This document shows, one piece after another, positions 1 to 11,900 of a stretch of 64,000 nt of DNA. A program made the translations under genes and the position numbers. The DNA lies in NCBI GenBank assembly GCA_963691705.1, contig OY829540.1, positions 72,154,367 to 72,218,366 of the forward strand, in the 5' to 3' direction. The DNA comes from Viola odorata. Its lineage: Eukaryota; Streptophyta; Magnoliopsida; Malpighiales; Violaceae. The notes under the pieces were generated by a model, which was not told the DNA's origin, made no database searches, and saw only the letters and a list, made by a program, of their open reading frames with translations. Each line of letters starts with the position of its first letter. Position 1 is the stretch's first letter.

Positions 1-2748
1 AGGAGGTGGAGGCGGAATTGATGAGGAGAGGCAACAAGTGGAAGTAGCGAATGTTGAGAGTGACGAAGAGGAAGGGGGTGATAGAGCTTATTCTTCTGCC
101 ACAGCTTCTACGTAAGTAACCCTTTCTCTCCTCTCTCCTTTTTCTTCCTTCTGTGATTACTATCCATTTTGAATTTCATTTATTCAAGTCCAAAACTAGC
201 TTCTTTTTGGTGGATTGAAAATTGCAATGATGATGATGTTGGTCTTAGATGTCTTAGATTGACTTTTCCGTACACTTTTCTTTCTCCTCATACTTGAAAC
301 ATGATAGTTTATTTTTAAGGCAAGTGTCAGTGCATCATGATTGTGAATTTGTGAATCACAAAATTATCATCTCTCTTTCCACTGGGTCTTACTTTCCTCT
401 GAGTGTTTTTCTGTTCTTGTAGCTTTACTATATGGGATACTAATTACTGTTTTGTTTTTTCTTTTACCTATTTTATGATGGGCGCCTTAGTGTCACTAAA
501 AAATGCGAATCAGTGAATACAATGGTCTCATTTCTCTGGTGGATTGTCGGCTTTTACTGGGTTGTCTCTGGTGGAGACATCCTTTTGCAGAAGGCTCCGC
601 GTTTATACTGGTACTTTAGCTTATGCTCTCAAACTTACCTCCAAATTTTGGGAATTGTGTGAGATCATTACGGTATTTACCTAATCTAGGCTGAGTTTGT
701 TGCTAAGGAACTTCATCTTATTCATTGTTGCTATTATTTTCTCTTTAATGCTTCCCATTGTGACTGTGATAATAACTAATCATTATTAGAAAATAAAAGT
801 ATAAAACAACTGTAATGTTTCTATTGTGATAGAGATGTTTCTGCACATGTTTCTATTATGAGTTTGTTGCATGCTGCGATTAAATAAATTAAAGGGTCTC
901 TAATCCTGAATTTCTGCAGGCTGGCTGTGGTTTTCCTGGCATTCGATGTGTTCTTTGCAATATTTTGTGTTGTTTTGGCTTGTCTGATTGGGATTGCTCT
1001 CTGTTGCTGCTTGCCATGCATTATTGCAATTCTTTATGCTGTTGCAGGCCAGGTATGAACTTATATTTAGCAATATCGACAAAACAATTGCTATGGGAAT
1101 GTTTTGTGTGATTAAGGGTGCTCGTTGCTGATGTTATTACTTGTGTGACTAAATAGGAAGGAGCATCAGAAGCAGATCTCAGTATTCTTTCTAAGTACAG
1201 ATTCCAAACAGGAGGCTACGAGGACAAACCGAGCATTGGCGCCGGGAAAATGACTCCTGTAGAAACAGGCAGTGGATACTTGGCAAATGAGCGTGTACTT
1301 TTGCAAGAGGATGCGGTAAGTATTTTACTATGGGATCCTTTACCACTGCGACCCACTAATGGCATTCATGTTTGCTCTTGGTTGTTCTGCTGTATATGTG
1401 CATTTCCATATCTGTATATCATTGCTTACTCCTTAGTTGGCCCACAAAATGAGAATACTATGTACAGATGCCCGCCCCGCAGCATATGGCAATTGAATTC
1501 CTGTCACTTTTACCTTAAAATATGGGATAATAATTATTTTCTTTACTATCTGTTTGTGTTCTGTCCAATGTATTTATGTATGAAATCCAATGTCATTTAG
1601 TGATAATCCAAATTAGCTTTGTTGAGATACGGACATGAGTCTTGAGCATGCGGATGTTTTGTTTAGCACTTATTTGCATGGCTTTAGCGCTTTCCTTCTT
1701 TTATCTGTTTTTTTTGTTTGGGGACAAGGGGCCCAGGACAATAAAACCAATACCACTCAGTTGCATGGCTTTAGCTCTCTTTTTCTTCTTCTTTTTGGTT
1801 TGGGGACAAGGGGCCCAGTACAATAAAACCAATACCACTCAGCAATAGATGAAATATCTGGAAATTTTCTCATCTACACAAAGTTCAGTCTAGTTCTCAG
1901 TTGTAAGAGAACATTGATTGTAAGACACTGATTGTAAGAGAACATTTCCATTAAGTTTGTTAGTCCAGCTGCACGCTGTGATGGAGCCAGTGGGATGTGT
2001 GTGCCTGCACTTATGCCCATCTTTGAGAAAAATAGGAATAATTGAAATTTGTAGCTCTGGTATGTTGGGAGCAGTCAAATGCTTAACGGTCTTTTTCCTT
2101 TGGATAGGAATGTAGGTAAGGAGACTCGAACTCAAGACCTTGCCCTCCCTACGTTGTAGAAAGTACCACGGAGCTGCAAGGTCATTGGTGGTAATGCTTG
2201 ACGGTTGGATTATATGAGAATCCGTTAGAACTGTCCGTATTGCCATTTGGGTTGTTTGGACGTTGATGAGTTGCAATAGGTTTTCATTTTGCTTTCAGTA
2301 AGCAGGCTAGTCAGTCTGCTACTGCTTGAAGTTGTTTAATAGTTTAAGACTTGGAATGTGATGCTGAATTGAAGATTTTCTTGTGCTTTTCTCCTTGGAG
2401 TTAGTTATGAGGCTGGGAGAAAAATTATAAACAAAGAAAAATGGAACGGTTGTGAGGGCTGGGATAGCAAAACAGTATATGGGTAGCTACTTATTTTAGG
2501 GCCAGAGCTATCAAGTTATATTGAGATTTTACTATCAATTCAGATGCTGGATTAATTTTTCATTTAACATTTTCCTTACTTTTCAGGAATGCTGCATTTG
2601 TTTGAGTTCATACGAGGATGGAGTGGAGCTCCATGCACTCCCTTGCAACCATCATTTCCACTCCATGTGCATTGTGAAATGGCTCAAGATGCATGCAACA
2701 TGTCCCCTCTGCAAGTACAACATCCTCAAGGGGAGTGAACAAGTGTGA
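1..2748 (+). CDS. RING-H2 E3 ubiquitin ligase, membrane type (3' part)
   Basis: Partial gene; the 5' end lies outside the window. Exons read as 1-111, 920-1052, 1157-1315 and 2587-2748, all with GT-AG borders and one continuous frame. The first exon is acidic and glycine-rich. The second encodes a very hydrophobic stretch ([12 protein letters not shown], then a Cys-rich CCCLPC) that looks like one or two membrane spans. The last exon holds a RING-H2 finger: CCIC, then CNHHFH, then CPLC, ending NILKGSEQV. This order (membrane spans, linker, C-terminal RING-H2) matches the plant family typified by Arabidopsis At1g12760/At1g63170 (known family resemblance, from memory). Inferred role: a membrane-anchored E3 that transfers ubiquitin from an E2; the substrate is unknown. 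The intron 1316-2586 is large and carries a tandem duplication. Confidence 0.88.
1674..1842 (+). repeat. two-unit tandem duplication in an intron
   Basis: Two direct copies of about 85 bp, 1674-1760 and 1761-1842, each starting TTGCATGGCTTTAGC and ending CCAATACCACTCAG. Both contain TTTGGGGACAAGGGGCCCAG. They lie in the intron before the RING exon. The copies differ mainly in the pyrimidine run. Confidence 0.85.
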
Positions 2749-3790
2749 ATAAGCAGTATGGAAATACCACCTACTCTTTGTTTGTCTTCGTGTACAGAGA
2801 GATCCAAGAAGAGGCAAATATTCGAGATGAGTAGACAACATTACAGCAGTTGGTTAATATAGCTTCATTCTGTGTTTTTACTTATGTTAGCCTTTGAGTT
2901 TGTCCTGATTCTTCCATTTAAATGATTTGTTTGAGATGAGCGTGCAAAATGGAGCATAAATTTGAAGGTCTCTGTTCATACGTGTATTGATGTCGTAGCT
3001 ATAGATATGTTTAGCTTGGCAGGTATACAGATAAAGCTGATATTGACTGTTAGCGAAAGGATTGATGTAACACTTTCAACATGTCTTTTTTCACCCCAAA
3101 TTTGATTCATTACTCGAATCATCAAATGGCAATGTGTATCTTTAGCTTTCTGCATGCCATTGAGTGTTTTGGGGGTACAACTCAGGAGTTTTAGACCTGA
3201 GCTCGCTTTTGGTTTTAATTGCATTTTTATGTTTATGAATTGTGCTCTGTGACACGAAACTTGTGGTATTCTTCTTTTTTCAGTCTTCTCTGTTCTTTCA
3301 TGTTGCTTCAGTAAAGGAGATCAATCTTTCCTTCACTTCATTTTTCAAACTCGAATCCAAACTTAGGTGAAGGGTGAAAGTCATAACTATTTGGAAATGA
3401 GAAAAAAGAAGTGGTTAAAAAATACGAGCAATCGTCCTTCATGAGCACAAAAAAAGTACCATATTATATGCTGCTACAAAGATTTTTTCTTTAATAAAAA
3501 TGATCTCCATCCAGACGTAGGCATTAAGCCCCTGAAATATAAACAGCAAAGCAGCAGCTATATGTTCTATTACACAATCCAACAGAAAACTGGTGTCCTT
3601 GTACATGCTTTAGCTCCGTAAACAATTAGCTCGAATAGCTCAGTTGCAAAACAATCCATAACTCTCATTGGCTAGTAATGAAATGCAGTCCAGTTGCACA
3701 TTTATCAATAGAGCGACCGCATGATCTGTTGAAGAACTTCAACAAACATCTGTCGTGAAAACACCTGCATCGTCTTAAGACTTGTCAAAA
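2749..3790. other. convergent 3' flanks
   Basis: No coding signal seen. This holds the 3' untranslated region and flank of the plus-strand RING gene and of the minus-strand LpxC-like gene, which converge here. Confidence 0.5.
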
Positions 3791-6040
3791 TCAGCTCTTG
3801 AATGATCCACTGAGGTGACGTACAAAATCACCATGAAGCGCGTGGCCGCCCTGTGCATCATACGCACAATTCAGTCAGAAACATGAGAGGTTCATCATTG
3901 TTGCACAACTGCATTTTTGGGAATCAACACAAACAAAAGTCGAAAGAACGTGATTAATCACGCCTCTGTTTTACTATGGACGTTCACAAGATCATACAAA
4001 TCATAATATGATATCAACCTCTCAGGAAAAACAAAAACTTTTGTAACAAACCATTTAGATTGCCTCTTGAACTCGTAAGCACAAAATCTAAGTTAGCTGA
4101 GAGTATTATGGGTAAAAGACATGTCCTTAAAAATCCTACACCCATCCACTCACACAGATCTGATTTTTACTCATTTATTCATGTATAGATCCGCAATCTA
4201 AAGTGTCCGGACCAAGAACATACCACATTTTTCCTTTTCATTTTTGGGTAAGATATATTCAGGAGGCGATTACAGAAAGATTTAAAATAGATGTGCAGGG
4301 TTAAGTGCTTCAAACAGTAGCATATACGGTTAATATACCTAGTAATATAACGTGGCATCACGAAGAAACAACTAAGTCCACAGAATGAAAAAAGATCTTC
4401 AAAAGAGGAAGGCAATAACAAGAGCTAATAGTTACACGAGGACAGGATATCAGCTACAAGTACAAAACACGAACTAAAACATGACTTTGTTGATAAGCTG
4501 TATCAACATTCAACATGGCATATTCAGACGAGGATTATTTCAGTCTTGCCGGTATCAGTCTGCCAACAATGAACAAATCTATGAGCTCACATGTATAAAA
4601 TAATCAATTACATGCATGTCTATTTAAACATCCATGAGGAAAGGCATAAACATGTACGTTCAACAGTTTGGAAATCACAAACACTCAAACATGTATCATG
4701 TTACCATGAATGCCAAAATACAGAAATTCTGTCCACGAATAATAATTTTCCAATTACTTGTAGTATGCTATTAAAGCAAAAGCATGTAGAAAGTTAAATA
4801 AAAATCCATGCCTTGTAAGCAACAATATGTGCAACTGGAAGTCTTTGATTCCCAAATTGAGCAAACAGCGAAAGATCGCCAACAAGGTCTAAGACCTTGT
4901 GGCGACAAGGTTCATCAGGGAAACGCAGCGGAGGATTCAACCAACCTTTACTGGCACTGTAGAACAAACGCCAGGGGTTACAAACACATTATGAGAAGAG
5001 AAGGATGCAATAATTTGTTTTTTCTTTTACATTCACACTTCGCCTTAAAAAAAGTAAGAAGTAACTCACCTACAAACAATGGCATTGTCTAGTGAGCCCC
5101 CTTTAATAAGCCCTGCATTGCGCATGTGCTCCACCTGCAATGCTTTTTCAATGTTAGTTCTACTGTCAGCTAAACAAAAATGTATAATCAAGATTTTTCA
5201 AAATCTAGTAGAGCAAGCAACACTGCATTTCGATGCATCCAAACTTCACTAACTCATCTAACAACAATAACCAAGCAATGAAAGTGAACAGAGAATAAGA
5301 ATAATGCTGACCTCTTCATAGACACAGAAAGTTCTAGCTGAAGCAATTTGTTGGCCATACACAATCTCATTAAAAGGACCTAACGTAAACCACTGGGACC
5401 CAATAGCAGGAACCATAGAAAAATCAATCCCATAACTGATGCGAAGTTCCTGCGACGGAAATGCAGCCACAAAAGAATCATTCTTCATCACATGAACCGT
5501 TTCATTCAAGTGCGGCGCAAATCTTTCACAATGATTCCCAGACTCATCTACTGCTTCCACTACCCCAACGTCTTCTATCGCGCTCACCCATTCCCGGGCC
5601 GACCCGTCCAATACAGGGACCTCAAAGTCGGAGTCTTGGCCCGAAATGGATATCTGGATGCAGCAATTGTCGACACCCATGGCCTCCAGAGCAGAAAGCA
5701 GGTGCTCCAGAGTTCGGATTCTGATGCCATCTTTGCAGATTGTTGGACAAAGTCGATGAATGCGGGAATGGGTCTTGAAGGGAAGTCAAAATACCTTCCT
5801 TTTCCGGCATGGGCGGGAGAAATCTTGACCGTTGAAAGCTCGCCGGAGTGTAGAGCCTTGCCGCTTACCTCAAAGCCGCTCTTTAGAGTCTTCTGAAACC
5901 TGCCAGTCTGATGTATATCAGATGGAAGTATGTATGATCGAAGGTTAAAGATGAATAGAGAGCAGAGAGGGTGAAGGAGAGAGTACTGATTTCCAAGAAA
6001 TTAGGTCGGAGAAGCGCTTGAGGGAATGGGAGAGAGTCAT
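3791..6040 (-). CDS. LPXC: LpxC-like UDP-3-O-acyl-GlcNAc deacetylase, with frame break
   Basis: Plant homologue of bacterial LpxC, the zinc-dependent deacetylase of lipid A synthesis; in plants the family is reported as mitochondrial (known). Exons on the minus strand: 5987-6040, 5312-5907, 5070-5134, 4812-4956 and 3791-3850. Recognisable blocks in order: [15 protein letters not shown], a [17 protein letters not shown] block with the conserved [54 protein letters not shown] and [13 protein letters not shown]. All exon phases agree except in the second exon: the frame reading [11 protein letters not shown] stops matching near 5745-5752, and the downstream blocks are one frame over. About six residues expected there are missing. 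This suggests a deletion, so the copy may be a pseudogene, unless the assembly is wrong. The last intron begins GC (AAG/GCATGG at 4811-4810) and joins in frame. The start was chosen because it splices in frame to TGRFQ. Confidence 0.82.
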
Positions 6041-6141
6041 GGAAGAGAGTCCAGGAGTTGAAATAGGGATGCATCAATGTGTTTGTAAATTTTCCCCAGA
6101 GAACGGAAACAGGATTAGAGTGTGCAGTGATTTTCCTTCAT

Positions 6142-6575
6142 GAGCTAATTTTTTTTACGAGAAAGGCAACCATAAATTAAATACCATCGGCAGAAACAAA
6201 AGGCACGATCGCCTCGGGCATTCTCCTAACCAAACATTTCCTAATCTGGAAATCAGAGCCAACTGTCCTAACTCATGGGCAGGGACGTTGGAGGATCTAC
6301 TAGTATGTAAAAAGGAGCAACAGCGTAACGAAGAAGCAAGGCGGTGAACTTCTTCCAGCACCAAACCAGAGTAATTTAAAGAAAAATCACCACTGGACAG
6401 AGCTAAGATATTCTGAAGGCAGTCCGATTCAATGATAATCCTCTCGCACCTCCACTGCCTGGCTTGAAACATAGCATCTCGCATAGCTAAGGCCTCGGCC
6501 GTTTGCGGGTCAGACCTGTGAGGGAGGAAGATTGCCCCAAAGAAAATCGTTCCACCCTAGAGCTAATTTTTTTTT
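6142..6575 (-). mobile_element. 5'-truncated LINE remnant (RNase H end) with target duplication
   Basis: The stretch 6157-6560 is flanked by a 15-bp direct repeat, GAGCTAATTTTTTTT, at 6142-6156 and 6561-6575. Read on the minus strand it encodes the C-terminal RNase H-like domain of a plant non-LTR retrotransposon ORF2: DPQTAEALAMRDAM, then IIIESDCL with the catalytic-type D, then NVPAHELGQLAL. A one-base shift after WLGECP leads to a frame ending SADGI and a stop, then a short tail with A-rich bases next to the repeat. This is the expected look of a 5'-truncated LINE insertion (known mechanism). It is not functional. Confidence 0.8.
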
Positions 6576-7248
6576 TGGTTACACTAAAGTACATAAACCT
6601 TTTCTTCCCTAATTTTTTTTAATAAACGAAAATAAGATTTATACCGAGTTCGATTCTCTACTGCTATTTTTATTATCGGTCAAATAATCAATAAACTACA
6701 TACTTATTGACTATTCTTACAGACTAAAAATATAAAAATAATAAAACTCCAATTTGTATATATAATTTTAATGACAATATTGTATTATTTATTTTATTTT
6801 ATATTGAGTCTAAAAATTTGATAAAATAACGATGGAAAAGTCACATATTTTGTAAAAACATTAATAATGAAATTAAACTGAGTAAGAACTAAGAATAATA
6901 TTAATCCCCATATTTATCTATTTTTTCAATTAAGCCCCCGCATAAACGAAATCTTAATAGAACTCAATGTTTGTCCAAATTGTCTTAGTTAAGTTCTTGC
7001 CCCTAATTTCTTTTAATTTTCATTATTTTAATTCGCTAGAACTTAATGTATTTTCATGTGGTAGAAGGCATATTAACCGAATTGAGATAATTTGAACAAA
7101 CATGACGGATTTAATTGAAAAAAATGAAGAAACGTGAGGACTAAAAATGTATTTTTAGCCTAAAGAATAAGAACTAGCACGGGTTCATAGCTATTTTTAG
7201 ATGGTTTTTTCTAACTAATATTACTAGAAAAGAAATCATAAAATAATG
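6576..7248. other. AT-rich intergenic stretch
   Basis: Very AT-rich, with no open reading frame of note and no recognisable repeat boundary. Confidence 0.5.
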
Positions 7249-7362
7249 TTCACGAGCAATTTTTTGGAACTCGATGAGTGGGTAAACGACTGTAAGCACA
7301 TTTATCGGGAAGCAAATTTGGTGGCGGATGCGCTAGCTAATTTAATTTTTTTCACGAGCAAT
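7249..7362 (+). mobile_element. 90-bp RNase H-coding fragment with 12-bp direct repeats
   Basis: A 90-bp insert (7261-7350) reads LELDEWVNDCKHIYREANLV followed by ADALANLI, the C-terminal signature of plant RNase H-like (RVT_3-type) domains. It is flanked by perfect 12-bp repeats TTCACGAGCAAT at 7249-7260 and 7351-7362. In the sense orientation the fragment ends in T rather than A residues, so it does not look like a normal LINE end. Templated repair of a staggered break is an alternative origin. Confidence 0.7.
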
Positions 7363-7765
7363 CTTTCTTATTTTATGTTGATGTGTTTATCAATATCTTG
7401 AATCTTATAGAGAGCGGTAAAATGAGTGTTATCCATTCTCTATTGTGTTAGAGCATAAATTGTTTGTTTTAATTCTTTGTGTTTATCAATATCACCACTA
7501 ATGTCTTTGAAGGAAAAGATGAAAGTTTCAATTGCCAAGTTAGAAACTTCTTCTGTATTTTCTGCACATATGATTTGATGACTATTATGTGTACAATCGC
7601 GTGATTAGCAAAAAAATGACAAAGAAAATAAATAAATAAATATACGTATATTTGAATAATTATTGATAATGTATAATATGGTTGATACATTGTATATGAT
7701 TGATGTGTATGAAATTGTGAAGGATGATACATGTTGTCTTGGATATAAAATTATTAACGCTGATT
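7363..7765. other. AT-rich stretch, no gene seen
   Basis: AT-rich DNA between two small insertions; nothing else recognised. Confidence 0.45.
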
Positions 7766-8194
7766 ATATAAACCAAGGTTGTAAAACCCGGCCCGGGACA
7801 TTGACCCGGGCAGGTCAGAGGGCGAGAGGGTCAAAAGTTCAACCGGGTTCAACCGGGTTCAACCGGTAGTATCGACCCGGTCTATTTAATAATATTATTT
7901 ATATATTTTTATAAATATAAAATTTAATTAATTACCTTATAAACTAAAAACACAAACAAAAAAATGAATTAATGAAATGGGATTAAAGGAAAGGAGTGGC
8001 CAACCCGGTTTGACCCGGTTTGACCCGGTACCGGGTCACCGGGTCTCCGGTTGAACCGCCGGGTCACCCGGGTTTTTGCCGGGTCAGCAAGAGTCCGGTT
8101 TTAGGGGGTTAACCGGACCGGTCAGGCCACCGGTCCCCGGTCGGACCGGTCGAACCGGCCAGGCCGGTCCGGTTTTTACAACAATGATATAAAC
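7766..8194. mobile_element. hAT-type MITE, 413 bp, with 8-bp target duplication
   Basis: The element spans 7774-8186. Its ends are imperfect terminal inverted repeats: CAAGGTTGTAAAACCCGG on the left, and the right end reads CATTGTTGTAAAAACCGG in reverse complement. It is flanked by a perfect 8-bp duplication ATATAAAC at 7766-7773 and 8187-8194. CA-starting ends and an 8-bp duplication are hallmarks of the hAT superfamily (known). The interior is made of repeated CCGGTT/GACCCGG blocks and an AT-rich centre, with no transposase ORF, so it is non-autonomous. Confidence 0.88.
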
Positions 8195-8306
8195 TGACGA
8201 AACAGACTATATGGTTTATATTATTATATTTTTTTCTTAATAAATTTTATTTATTAACGAAGAAAAGATTAAAATTCAAATTCAAATTTTAGCTCGCCAC
8301 CCGTAA

Positions 8307-8522
<216 letters not shown>

Positions 8523-8733
8523 TAGATTTTATAAACTTTAAGGACTTTTTATGTTTTTTTCCAAAAACATTGGATGCAATTTTTTACAAAAATTGTATGC
8601 ATCACCCCTGTAATACTCAAAAGTCAAAAGGGAAAGAAAAAAAATCTGTTTTTCACAGTGTATAGCTCTCTTCGTTTTTTTTAAAAAAGAGCACAATTTG
8701 CCCGCCACTGAAACTAAAACCTCTGCTTCCCAA

Positions 8734-8898
8734 AAACCCTAATTCAATGAGCTTTATGGTTTGATTAATTCTTCTACCATCTTTGTTTCTCCTCATTCAA
8801 GATATCTCCGTCTATCTGCTATCGATTCCAAGCTTTCCCTCGCTCCATTCCCCACAAAACCCTAGGTCTTCTACCTCTCGCACCGAATCCTAGGGTTT
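8734..8898 (+). promoter_or_regulatory. telo-box motifs upstream of NUP155
   Basis: AAACCCTAA at 8734-8742, AAACCCTA at 8857-8864 and the reverse TAGGGTTT at 8891-8898, just upstream of the start at 8921. Telo-boxes are common in plant promoters of housekeeping and proliferation genes (known); a role here is inferred. Confidence 0.5.
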
Positions 8899-8920
8899 TG
8901 TTTCCTTTCCCCGAAACAAC

Positions 8921-11900
8921 ATGTCGTGGGAGGACGAAGTTGTGCTCCGAGACGTCACCAACGCCGGCCTGGTGGTGAGCGATCGCATTGCTCGTGAGGC
9001 TGCAACCCAGACCGACCTAGAAGAAGCGCTCGAAGCTTCCAGATACGCCAGCCATCCCTATTCGAGTCACCCAAGAGAGGTACCTTTCAAGCAAAGTCAA
9101 ATCTTATTTTGTTTTGATTTCTATTGTAATTGTATAATTCTCTTGTGTTCAGATTTTGTAGTAATTAATAAAGCTATATTCCCAATTTTCATACTGCAGT
9201 GGCCTCCTTTGATTGAAGTGGAGGATACTTGGGAGTTGCCTCCTGTACTTATTGAAAGGTACAATGCTGCTGGTGGAGAAGGGACTGCTTTGTGTGGCAT
9301 ATTTCCTGAGATACGCAGGGCCTGGGCATCCGTAGACAGTTCTTTATTTCTATGGCGTTTTGATAAGTGGTGATCGTTTTTCCTTTTTTTTCTATTTTCC
9401 TCAACTCTCTTTATAATTCTTACTCTCGGTACTTCATCTTGTGCATGCTGTGTATCTTTGCTTATTGTTGGTTTCTTCTTTTCTCTAATAGGGACGGCCA
9501 ATGTCCTGAATACTGCGCGGAGGAACAAGCCATTTGTGCTGTTGGCCTAGCCAAATCTAAACCCGGTGTTTTTGTTGAAGCTATTCAATACCTGTTGGTT
9601 TTAGCCACTCCTGTTGAGGTTCTTACTCTGCACCTTTCTTATAATCCTGTATTCATAAAGGCATAATTTCTATACAGGCCTTTCCCACATAGAAAGAAGC
9701 TTTGAACTCTATGTTTAATGGCCTTTTCCTTCAAGTTAGGGATCTATTAATATACCCTTAACTCACTAGGTTCATGACAAAGATATCTTATTGATGTGCT
9801 GAAGGGCAGTTATTTGACCTTGATGAAGTTTTTTACTTCTGTGTCCCAGTCATCAAATTGAAACATAAGAATTAACCTTTTTGTAGTCTTCCTTCAGATT
9901 TTCTCACATTTTCCAAAAATAAAGTGTCAATTCTGGAGAATTTAAATGTATGAATTTGATGCAAATTGTGTGCATGCTTTTAAATTCAAGGAATAACTTT
10001 ATCTGGTATGTCATCATGCTTGACTTATGACTTAGCAGAATAGCTTCTTTGTAAATTGTGAGGTGGAAGTAGCTGAGTTAATGATTGATTTATGGTCATT
10101 TCTGCGTATTTTAGTGCCGTGCAGCTTCTTATAGTTCAGCCTAGTCCTGAAGATCATTCATTCTATTCATATTATCTTCTAGGTGAAAAGTCTTTTTTTT
10201 TGGGTTTGTGTTGAAGAACTTACTATTTCTCAAATCCTGCTAAAGTCAATGTGGTTATAGTGGGTCAAAGCATTATAAAATCATCTCCAACTGAGAGACT
10301 ACCTTCATTGTTGATTTGCTGCTTTTATTAAGGTGCAATTTGTAAAGGAAAATAAATTTGGGTGAAGAATTCTTGAACTTCACTTTCTATGCATGTCCAT
10401 AGGATTTTCTTCTCTCTTGATTATCTTGTCACTTGATAGACACTCGTGTTGACTAGTGTCTGCCTTCCTGTCAGTTAATTCTTGTAGGACTATGCTGTTC
10501 TAGATCTGGTGATGGCACTGATCCATATGCAGAGCTTTCGCTACAATCATTGCCAGAGTATACTGTGCCATCTGATGGAATTACCATGACTTCTATTGTG
10601 TGTACTGATAAGGGTCGTATCTTGCTTTCTGGACGTGATGGCCATATCTACGAGTTGCATTACTCTACTGGTTCAGGCTGGCATAAGCGATGCCGTAAAG
10701 TTTGCCTTACTGCTGGTTTGGGTAGTGCCATTTCAAGGTACATTAGTGTCGTTAGATTCTTTGGAGTTGCACAAGGCTATAAGTTCTTCTAAATTCTAAT
10801 TGTATTTTGGTGTGTAACTTTCGTATGCTTATGTGATAAATTTATATTTATTGATGAAGATCAACCCGAATGTCAGATCAGTACTTCAGTCTTAGATATG
10901 GTTATTTTCTCTGTAATTATGGGCTTCTAGGTTTCTCAGTTTAAATAGACTTTGTGCTTTTCCAGGTGGGTAGTACCAAATGTATTCAAGTTTGGAGCTG
11001 TTGACCCCATTGTTGAAATGGTTTTTGACAATGAAAGACAGATCTTGTATGGACGAACTGAAGGTGTAAAGATTCAGGTTTATCTCTTGGGTTCAAATGG
11101 GGAGGGACCACTGAAGAAAGTGGCTGAAGAAAGAAATTTGTTCAGTCACAAAGATGTGCATTATGGAGCCAGGCAATCAACAGGACAGAGAAGTCCTAGT
11201 AGATCAGTGAAGCCATCTATAACTAGTATCTCGCCTTTGTCAACGTTGGAATCAAAGTGGCTTCATCTTGTTGCTGTTTTATCTGATGGCAGGAGGATGT
11301 ACCTTTCAACTTCTCCATCTAGTGGGAGTAATGGCTCTGTAGGAGGTTTGGGCGGCTTCAATGCGAATTTTCCAAAGCCAAACTGTTTAAAAGTTGTAAC
11401 GACTAGACCCTCTCCTCCATTAGGTGTAACTGGTGGACTTACCTTTGGAGCCCTCTCTCTTTCCAATAGAGCTCCAACTGATGATCTAACATTAAAGGTT
11501 GAAACCGCATATTATTCTGCTGGAACTCTAGTCCTTTCTGATTCATCACCGCCAACAATTTCTTCTCTCGTCATTGTTAGCAAGGACTCAAGCTCACAGC
11601 CATCTATTTCTGGTAGCATGGGTGCAAGGAGTTCCCGAGCTTTGCGCGAAACTGTGTCCTCCCTACCAGTTGAAGGTCGAATGCTTTTTGTTGTAGATGT
11701 TCTACCTTCGCTAGATACTGCTGCCATTGTGCAGTCATTATATTCAGAACTTGAGTTTCTTGGATTTGAAAGCTCTAGAGAATCCTGTGAAAAGGCGTGT
11801 ATAAAACTTTGGGCCAGAGGTGACCTTGCAACCCAGCATATATTGCCAAGGCGGAGAATTGTTGTATTCAGTACCATGGGAATGATGGAAGTGGTTTTCA

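Noticed and set aside
1890..2276. 128-codon open frame on the minus strand in a RING-gene intron
   Set aside because: It lies in an intron, has no protein-like features, and parts resemble degenerate repeat DNA.
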